64,000 nt of DNA from Gonapodya sp. JEL0774 (lineage: Eukaryota; Monoblepharomycota; Monoblepharidomycetes; Monoblepharidales; Gonapodyaceae), in NCBI GenBank assembly GCA_027604505.1, contig JADIIX010000074.1, positions 1-64,000 of the forward strand. The letters run 5' to 3'. Within the stretch, counting starts at the first letter, position 1. Each line of letters starts with the position of its first letter. Below are positions 55,924-64,000 of the stretch, piece by piece. The translations under genes and the position numbers were made by a program. Below the pieces are notes generated by a model. It had not been told where the DNA came from. It was given only the letters and a program-made list of their open reading frames with translations, and made no database searches.

Positions 55924-58900
55924 ATGGCTTCATCGGCCGATGCGCGCAACAGCAATCCGCAGTCACAGCAGCCGCTGCACGGCCAGTCGGACTTCGCACG
56001 ATACTTGGACTCACTCCGTGTCAGTGACGAGCACTCGCAAATCGACGACGAGCGCAGTAATACAAACTATACTTTCGACAATGGGACTTTGGCGAATCCA
56101 TACCCAACAGACATTGACCACATCAACGACATTTCCTTCTCGTCTTCCTCACACACTCACTCCGCGGACCCTGCTTCCCAAAGACGCGACGTTTCTGATA
56201 CTTTCGAAGCCCATTTTTCTCAACATGATGCAGACTTGATTGCCAATACCTCGGCTTTGTCTCACGGCTCCTCCTTTAACGCATCATTCACAACCGCACC
56301 GTACCTCGACCCTCGCTCGCCCTTCACCGCTCCTACACTCCCGGGAACTTTTCGCTCCCCAGGCTCTGCTTACTCTCACTCCTCTCCGGCTCCTTACCAT
56401 CCGCCCCCTTCCTCCCGTCCCTCCAACCCCCACACAGTCACTTTTGCCTCTCCACCAGCCACCGACTCTCGCGGCCGAGACCACCCCGTCTCCCCATCAC
56501 CCAACGTGCTAGATAACTTTTCCTCAGTGGCCCCCGTACCTCGTCAGGCGCCTACGTCCTCCGCCTCATCGTCCTCCTCACAACTCCCACTCAACAGCCC
56601 GTCGGCATTCTCCAACCGCATTCGGGCCCTACACCCCGACGAATCATTCTCAGAAGATGATTCCTACGTCGCCGGGCGATCTGCTTCCTCCGCACCTGTA
56701 CCTGGGGGCATTCCTCCTGGAGGCTTTCCCTTCACGTCAACCCCTCCGGGCTCGTTGCCCAGCGGGGTACCGTCCTCCCTTGGTGGAGTCAGCAAGGCAG
56801 GTGGAGGAGGTGGAGGAGTTGACCGACAGAGGGAGGTGGATGGGACGGGTTTGAAGCAGAGGGAGAAGGTGGGTTGGTTTACCTGGTATGGGGGGGAGAC
56901 GGGCCGAGGGAGCGCAAGTGGCGGCGGAGAAATTTCACAGGAATGGATAGGTGTCACCGTTCGAATTGTGCGCGTGGGAATTTTTTCAAAGAATGGTCGC
57001 TAACTGATCAGGGATGTGTCAGATTTCTGCACTTTACAATGGTCGCCCTTCATTACCGAGGAACGGTCCACTCGCCATAAAGTAGAGCTCGAGGTATCAC
57101 GACCATAGATATCTGCCTACTGCTTGTGATTGGCGATCCCGATTTTAATGTCACCCTTTGTTCGCCCCCCACTTTTCCCCGCTTTTCCAGATGATGGACG
57201 ACCTTAAAAAGGAGAACTTCGGTCTCAAGCTCAAGATTTATTACTTGGAACAGCAGCTTGAGAGGGATTCTCCAGAGGGTGTGGGAGAGTTGGTGAAGGA
57301 GGTGGGTTAGCACTTCAATAAGTAGGGTCTGCACGGGTCAATCCGGTCGTGCCTTGAGACTGCAGTTTCAGTGTACCTCAGTGTACCAACGAAAGCAGAA
57401 GGATGAGCGGGACTTCCTCCGGATTAAGTTTCCCGAATTACAAACGACACACGAGTTGGAATTTCGTTGAGACTTTCCTTCCGCTGAGACATCGCAGTTG
57501 AATGCTGACGTTATTTATCCCCTGTGGATCCTTCATCATACAGAATCTTAACCTTAAAGCAGCCAACTCCACGCTGGAAGCGGAGCTCCGCACTCTCCGC
57601 ACGCAAATCACTCAACTCCGCCACGACCTGGACTCCCGTACTGCGCATTTGACCCATCTTGAATCACTATGCGCTAAATACGCCTCGGAGCACTCCAGTT
57701 CCCTTGCTGACCGTCAACACGCGGACAATTTGGCTGAACAACTCCGCAGGGATCATGAGCGCATCGCCGGGGAAGCGGAGAGGATTGCCAGGGCACTGAA
57801 AGAGAGGGACGGTGAATGTGATTTGTTGAAGCTTGAGATTGCAGAAATGAGAAGGAGATGTGCCGAATTGGAGGAAGCGAGCGGGAAGCCTCCAGGGATT
57901 GGGAGGATCGAGGACGCCCCAGAATTTCAAGGTATGGTCAAAGCAAGGTTGGATGCTTTGGCAAGAGCAGAGTCTGCTGAAAGAGCAGTTCAGGAGACTC
58001 AAAGGCGACTGGCCAACGAGATCGCAGAATTGCGTTCTCAAGCCGAACGAGCCAAACAAGAGAGTTTAGCGGCAAGGACTGAGGTTCTAGAGGCTAGAGA
58101 AGAGGCAAGGAGGGCGCGGGGAGTGGCTGAGGCGGCCAAAGAAGCGGAGAGGTCCGCGAGGGGTGAAGCTGAGAGGGAGAGGGAGAGAGCTCGGGAGGCG
58201 GATAGGGCAAGAGGCGATGCGGAGGCGAGAGCTGACTGGGGACGAGGCGAAGTAGGTGGGAGAGATGATGTAAGTTTTCGAGTCCCTGTTGGATGGAGCT
58301 TGGGACAAGTTGTTGAGCGGCAGCTTTTACCTTCCACGTGACTCCCCTCCTATCTCTCCGGCCACAGCAAATCGCAAAACTCCAGGCGACAACTGCAGCG
58401 CTCACTTCCTCTCTCCATACATCCGCTTCTCGCGCCGCCTCACTCGAGGAAGACCTTCGACGTATCCAAGAGGAGCGTGAGCGGTTGAAGAGAGAGGTGG
58501 AAGAGGCTCAGCAAAGGGCGAGACAGGCAGAGGGAGACCGGGACAGGGCGACAGCTGTTATAGGTGGGGAAAAGGAGGCAAGAGAAAGGGCGGAGCGGGA
58601 GAGGGACGTGGAAAAGAAGGCGAGGGAGGTTGTGGAGCAGGTCAGCCTGGTAGCCGTTGTTCGTGGAGGCTGATTTTCTGTGGTTGTAATGTCACTATTT
58701 TGTACACCCTCATCAGTCGCTGAAAACTCTCCAACAAACCCACACGACGACTCTCTCCACCGTCACTACCATGCAGACCCAGCTTAGCCAGCTTACCAAT
58801 GACCTTGCAACGACAACTTCACAATTCCAGCATGCCCAATCCCAGCTTTCTAGGCATGCGTCAATGGTTGACCGGTCCCAGCACGAGAGACTCGCCGCCC

Positions 58901-61900
58901 ACGAAGCAGAGCTGAACGCTCTTAGAGTCGAAATTGATAGAAAGGAGGTCCGGGTGGTAGAGACGGGCAGGGAGCTCGAGAGACTGAGAATGGAGTTGGA
59001 GGACGGGCTGAGGGAGAAGGAAGAATTGGTGGGCGAGTTGAACGTTGCAAGAAGAAGGTTGCAGGAAAAGGCTGCAGAGAATTCGTATGAGAGAGAGATG
59101 AAAGAGGTGCGTTGGGTGTGATGCAAGTCCACTGCAGTCATCGAACTGTTTCTGAAGCCAGTTGCAACAAATTGCTTTCCTCAGCAACTTACGGAGCTCA
59201 AATCCAAGTTGGACAACCAAAACTCAGCAGCGCGACGGCTTGAAGCCGAGAACAGAGACTTGCGATCGAAACTCGAGAGCGCCCGCAGGGACGACGCAGT
59301 CGCCCAAGCCCAAAGCTCCCAGGAACCCCACTCCAGATCTACTGAACCACCTCGAGCGACTAGGAAACAGGTGGTGGAGTCCGGTTCCGTGATTGGAAGT
59401 TTGGAAGAAATCGGTGCACGGAATGTGGAGGAAGACGAATTTGCTGGTCAGGAGGAGGACATGGGAGTGACTGGAAAGCCAAAGGCAAGGCGCGTGGAGC
59501 CGTTGTTGCGAGAGAAAAACTTGGAAGATGTAAGTGACGGAGTGTGGTTTCCCAATCAATTGCACCACGACTGATAGCTCGATCCTGTTCTCCCCTCAAT
59601 AGTATCTCGACTCCATCCAGGGTTCCGTCTCTAATCTTGAATCCTCGCAAAAGTATCGGGCCGAGGAAGCGCAGCAGCTCAAGAAGGAGATTGACGGATC
59701 CAGAGCCGCTACCCAATCGGCCCTCCGCAGCATCCAGGAGCACTACGGTGCTGATGTGCGGGGCTTGATTGCAGAATTGCGAGAAGCTGTCAAAGGGTCC
59801 AGAAATGAAGTGATTGAACTGAGCAAGAAGCTGGACAAGAGTCACGGAATGTGGCACGAGTCAGAGGTTAGGAGGAGAGAAGCGGAGGACGAGAGGGATA
59901 CAGCCAAGGAAAAGTGCGACAGACTTTTAGCAGAGTGGACTGCGAAGTGTGCTAGACTGTCTGGGAAGCTCGAAGCCGTTGAGGAGCAGCTGAGAACTAA
60001 GGAGTCGGAGAACCAGGCACTTCGGAACAAACTTGGGTCGATGTCAGCTCGCGGGTCCCTTCAGGGTGGTGGATCTTTACGAGGATCCAGCTCTGGGCGA
60101 AATCTTGCGGCAAGTGTCGATTCAGTCGGGACTCGGGGATTGGACTTCGACGACGACATACCGGACGGGATACCAGATGGGGAGAGCCACTTCAGCCGGA
60201 AGAGCGGCGGAAGCAAACAGGTATCAAAAGATAAATACGACAAGGACCTGGCGGAGTTGACAGGAGCGAATGCGAAGCTCCTGGGTAGACTGGAGGCTGC
60301 GGAGAAAGTGCTGAAAGGCAAAGAGGTTGAGAACCAGGCACTTGCAAAAGAAATTAGAGATTTGAAGGACGAAAGGAGAAAGGTGGAAGGATCGGTTAAA
60401 ACTGCCCAGGACGTAAGTCACATTTAGTTGAAGTCATATTTAGTGGAAGTCATACTTACACGAAGATCCACATTACTTCGTTTTATTACCTAGCAAATTG
60501 CCTCATACAAAAGTCAACTCGCGAAGTCCGACGTTAGCCTTCGACAGATGACCTTGGAGGCCACAAAGCTGCAGGAAGAACTCCGACGATTGCACACACA
60601 GATTCTGGAATCCGAGGCTAAATGGAAAGCTGAAAAGAAGGACATCGAAGAGCGAGAGTGGCTGCTGAGAGAAGAATTGAAGGACGAACTGCAAAAGGCT
60701 GGTAAAGACCGAGAAGCGGACAACAGTCGGATCATGGACGAGCTTCAGAAAGAGGTCGACAAATGGAGATCAAAAGTCAGGACCTTGGAGGAGGTGAGAT
60801 ACCCAGGTGCAGTTACATTCGTTTGGCTTCTGAGCACTTTGTAATTGGGCGTGCTCGTGTCTATATTAGCGTCTCGCGACCACGGAACGCCAGTTTTCAT
60901 CTATCTCGGAACAGTTAGAAGCTACCCGATCTGCGAAGTCTGTCGCTGAAGAGCATATCAGGACCGTGAACGCTCAGCTGGAAGACACGCACTCCTCTCG
61001 CTCCAAAGAGGTCGTAGGGCTTCGGGAAGAACTGTCCGCGGCTAAGAAACAAGTAGAGTCTCTTCGCGAGGAACGTCGACGAATGGAATACGAACGCGGC
61101 GAAAGGGACCGAACTATGCGTGACATGGAAGAAGCACTTAAACGACGAGCTGAGGAGAAGAAAAAATGGGAAGAAAGGTGGTCTGAGTCGGAGGCGGTCA
61201 GGGCGAAGGTTGAACGCGTACGTTTGTCCGCCCTTTCTGAGAGCCGTCTGCTATTGTGAAACTGATTTCTCCGACGGTCTGGAAACGCAATCATAGGAAC
61301 TTGGAGAGAAGGAAGTTTTGATGCGCAAACTTGATCAAGAGGTTATCGCTTTAGAGAATTCCATTGCCGAGCAGAAGGAAGTACGTGTTAAGTACAATAG
61401 TTTTTTTAATAGTTCCTTTGCTCTACTGACCGCGCTCTGTTTTGATAACTTCAGAACGCACTTGTTGTGGATGAATTTCGAACTAGAGTCAGCGAAAGGG
61501 ACTCCCTTTTGCTTCAACTGTACCACAAGCTGGATGCAATCCTAGCGATTGGTCGGAAGCACGACGATAAGAAGATTGTACGTCGGCCATTTGATTTCGA
61601 AATAGTTGGTCTCACTTATTGTTAACGTGACCACCCAACAGACCTCATCCGCCACTCCAATTGGTCCAGCGGATAACCTCCCACTATTCCGCGAACGACT
61701 TCTGACCCGCTTAAAATCCGTTGAAGTTGCTGTTGCGTCCTTCCAAGATAAAATCGAGGGAGTCCTGCGATTATGCCGCGATCGTTTACACAGCTTTGAG
61801 GCGCGATTGGATTCGAAGTGGAATACCCTGGAGCGGTACGAGGCTCTGGTACGGAAAGCAACCGATGCACAAAGAAGGCTTCAAGATCAGCTGTCCACTA

Positions 61901-62921
61901 AAAAGTTCGAACTAGAACAATCAAAGGTCTGCGTTGATAGTGAGATTACCAGAGCAAGATCAAGTTTTCACAATGTTCGTTGTTTATCTTCGATCAGGCC
62001 AGTCTGCAAGTCACGGAGGAGAAAGTGTTATCCTTACAGCAACAGCTGGATACGAGCGCAAAGCTTGCATCATCTAGTGGCAGCCAAGTCAAGATTCTGG
62101 AAGCCAGGCTTCGGGAAACTGAAACGCGACTTCGAGCAGAGCGTGACAGTCCAAAGATAGCCGACATGCAAGAGCGTCTTCGAGGCTCCGAAGAGCGATG
62201 TACTCAGTTGGAAAAAGCGGTGATGGACGCTGAAGACCGACTACGTATCGAGCGCCAAAGTGCCCGTGACCGCGTGGATGAGCTCGTCTCGACCGTGAGG
62301 AAGCACGAACGAACGATTGAGCTTCTCAACAATCGGGCCAGAGATGATAAAGAGCGCTTTTTACAGATGAAAAAGCTGCACGAGGAGGAAATGCAGCGAC
62401 TTCGAGCAGCTGAGGGCGCCGAGGAACTTCTGAGGGAGGCCAGTCGTAAGATGACTGACATGGAGCGTCAACTTGAAGATGGACGAAAGAGAGTGAAAGC
62501 ATTAGACAAAGATGTGGGTTTCTGAACGGTGTTTCGGGGAGCTGCAGACTTCTGCAACTGATGCATCCATCGAAAGTACCAATCTCTGTCGAAGGCTTAT
62601 GAAAGGGTCAAAGCGAAGCAGCAGCGACGTGAACAGCAGGTTGCTCGAGCTCTTCAGCGACTAGATGTAAGGGTCACCCTTTTTGCTATTTTGGACTTAT
62701 TTGTTGCTGTCAAATTCTTCGCTCACTTTCATGTATTCTTTCAACTGTGACAGGCTGTCAAGAATTCTTCTCGCGAGTTTTTGGTTGTTTCGGAGGCTGC
62801 GGAAGCTGCTCAGCGCATTTTTGCGGAGGACTTAGGTAGTGATAGTGACTCTGAGTTACGCAATTCTCGACCTCGAGGGGAGAAGAAAGGTGGAAAGGCT
62901 GCTGATTCTCTGCGAAAGTAG
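55924..62921 (+). CDS. Long coiled-coil MTOC protein with a CM1 (centrosomin motif 1) segment
   Basis: CM1 proteins (centrosomin, CDK5RAP2, Mto1, Pcp1/Spc110) recruit and activate the gamma-tubulin ring complex at centrosomes or spindle poles. The N-terminal exon (55924 to about 56949) encodes about 340 Ser/Pro-rich disordered residues (MASSADARNSNPQSQQPLHG...). After an intron, an exon beginning near 57190 carries DDLKKENFGLKLKIYYLEQQ, an excellent CM1 match. The rest is almost unbroken heptad coiled coil over a dozen or more exons: for example NLNLKAANSTLEAELRTLRT, ARREDAEEARRARG-type Ala/Glu/Arg repeats (57990-58260), ERERLKREVEEAQQRARQAE, MQTQLSQLTNDLATTTSQFQ, VDELVSTVRKHERTIELLNN. The last exon ends NSRPRGEKKGGKAADSLRK with the stop at 62919-62921. 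A zoosporic fungus has centrioles/basal bodies, so this is a candidate centrosome or kinetosome scaffold. Internal splice sites are inferred. Confidence 0.82.
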
Positions 62922-63306
62922 GCAGTTGAGGTGGGCCGGATCGGAATTCATGAACTTCTACCGGGAAATCTACTTGTATATTTGTACATAGTTTGTTATT
63001 CGGTTTTGATTGATAATGTATTTATTCGTTGGAGCAAGCATTGCGGAGAAACTGTCCAGCGGAGGACGGTGCAGCTGGATGGCTATTGCATCCACGAGAA
63101 CGTAGTGAATTTCTCGTGTTGCCCTCTTTAACGGCACACTTGTCTCTGCAATAGAAGCTAGCTGTTTGCATATCGGGAAAGATTTATGATTGCCTGCAAC
63201 AGGGCAGGACGGGTGGTTGGTTGGTCAGGGACTTCGGGGCCACAGCCGGTGTTCAAAAGGGCCTGCAGTATTGGGAACTGAGACACGAAGAAGAGATATC
63301 GAGAAA
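62922..63306. other. Intergenic region
   Basis: About 385 bases between two plus-strand genes. AT-rich segments near 62970-63020 could be a 3' UTR with poly(A) signals. No gene or repeat seen. Confidence 0.45.
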
Positions 63307-63968
63307 ATGACTCTGAAGTGGGGAGTGATTGCACCAGGAGGAATTGCTGAAGAAATCTTGCCATTCGTATGGTACAAGGGATCTGTGAATGTTCTTCGAG
63401 CGGTTGCATCCCGCAGTCTTGATCGGGCAAAGCTTTTCGCCACAAAGGCAACAGCCATTGGCGGATCCGTGGTGAATGCGTATGGCAGCTATGCGGAATT
63501 GATTGCTGATCCGGAAGTTCATGCAGTGTACATTGCGACACCGACTGGCAGTCGTAAGGATCTTGTATATCAATGTGCTTCCGCAGGAAAGCATGTGATC
63601 GCAGAAAAACCTCTATGTCGCACTTCGGCGGAGGTAGAAGATATGATTCGCTCTATCCGATCAAAGAACCTGAAGTTTTTGGACGCAACGCACTTTACGC
63701 ACCACCCTCGCACCCACGCTATCACGCGAATCCTCCACGATGTGGAGCTGTTCGGCGATGTTACGGATGTCACTTCGTCCTTTGTGGTTCACCTACCGGA
63801 GAGTCCAACACAGATTCGCTACAATGTTGAGCAAGAACCGCTCGGGGCACTCGGAGACCTGGGGTGGTACAATCTCAAGTTAACGCTGCTGGCCTTCAAT
63901 AATCTGCAACCAGAGTCTGTCATCACTTTCACGACACCAGCGTCCTCCACCAACCCCGCAATTATGAG
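63307..63968 (+). CDS. Gfo/Idh/MocA-family NAD(P)-dependent oxidoreductase (3' truncated by window)
   Basis: First exon, ATG 63307 to a GTAATG donor at 63969; the gene continues beyond the window. The Rossmann N-terminus begins MTLKWGVIAPGGIAEEI, with a degenerate dinucleotide-binding loop (G-V-I-A-P-G-G-I-A), followed by VLRAVASRSLDRAKLFATKA, AYGSYAELIADPEVHAVYIA and TPTGSRKDLVYQCASAGKHV. The hallmark catalytic-Lys motif is IAEKPLCRTSAEVEDM. The start of the C-terminal domain follows, with FGDVTDVTSSFVVHLPE and GALGDLGWYNLKLTLLAF (the Gly-Asp-x-Gly-x-Tyr element). The closest relatives are dihydrodiol dehydrogenase/xylose dehydrogenase-like fungal enzymes; the substrate cannot be predicted. 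Confidence 0.9.
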
Positions 63969-64000
63969 GTAATGGCAATCTTCTTTACAGTTGAAGCAGG

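Noticed and set aside
1-64000. tRNA, rRNA, transposon or bacterial-transfer genes
   Set aside because: None was seen on reading; nearly all good frames carry introns or match eukaryotic families.

Overview
The window reads as nuclear DNA of an intron-rich, flagellated (zoosporic) fungus, most likely a chytrid-grade lineage. This is inferred from gene content. It carries fungal-type genes (RSC1/2-like remodeller subunit, Uls1-like SNF2 ATPase, Pho85-like kinase, trehalose synthase, Prune/PPX1-like phosphatase) beside flagellar or motility genes (radial-spoke head RSPH1, a CatSper auxiliary subunit, a CM1-motif MTOC protein). Introns are short (roughly 45-100 nt, usually GTRAGT...YAG) and genes are packed closely, with gaps of 35-500 bp. 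I found no rRNA, tRNA, transposase, CRISPR array or viral gene.

Layout: 1-352 end of an Ecdysoneless/SGT1 homologue (+); 654-3532 DHA2-type MFS transporter (-); 4005-5469 type II membrane glycosyltransferase-like protein (+); 5699-8067 LIM-binding-domain regulator (-); 8537-13393 VPS41 of the HOPS complex (+); about 13546-15391 aprataxin-like HIT protein (+); 15427-19741 CatSper auxiliary subunit (-); 19849-23148 RSC1/2-like double-bromodomain/BAH protein (+); 23324-27598 SNF2 ATPase (+); 27720-29677 Dnmt2 tRNA methyltransferase (+); 29837-31338 Pho85/CDK5-like kinase (+); 31424-35924 trehalose-6-phosphate synthase with a degenerate phosphatase domain (-); 36080-38844 DNAJC11-like J protein (-); 39093-39985 RSPH1 (-); 40074-41176 MOB1 (-); 41314-43218 double cyclic-nucleotide-binding protein (+); 43324-48068 tandem alpha/beta-hydrolase protein (+); 48168-49764 Prune/PPX1 (-); about 49933-52731 unrecognised protein (+); 52732-55923 a gene-poor stretch with a degenerate repeat array and a frameshifted small secreted protein; 55924-62921 long CM1/coiled-coil centrosomal protein (+); 63307-63968 start of a Gfo/Idh/MocA oxidoreductase (+), cut by the window end.

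The most striking signals are two. First, several very small exons sit inside catalytic motifs. In the SNF2 gene a 2-nt exon followed by a 13-nt exon is needed to rebuild the Walker A motif, and a 16-nt exon rebuilds helicase motif VI. A 17-nt exon carries the HDYH block of the trehalose synthase, and a 19-nt exon carries the probable catalytic His of the hydrolase. Second, there is a well-conserved CatSper auxiliary subunit in what looks like a fungus. Several enzymes also show motif losses: the trehalose phosphatase nucleophile, the acetyl-lysine Asn of bromodomain 2, the Dnmt2 CFT motif, and the aprataxin zinc finger and first HIT His. Splice junctions were worked out by eye from reading frame and family motifs; where I give none, the outer coordinates are firmer than the internal ones.
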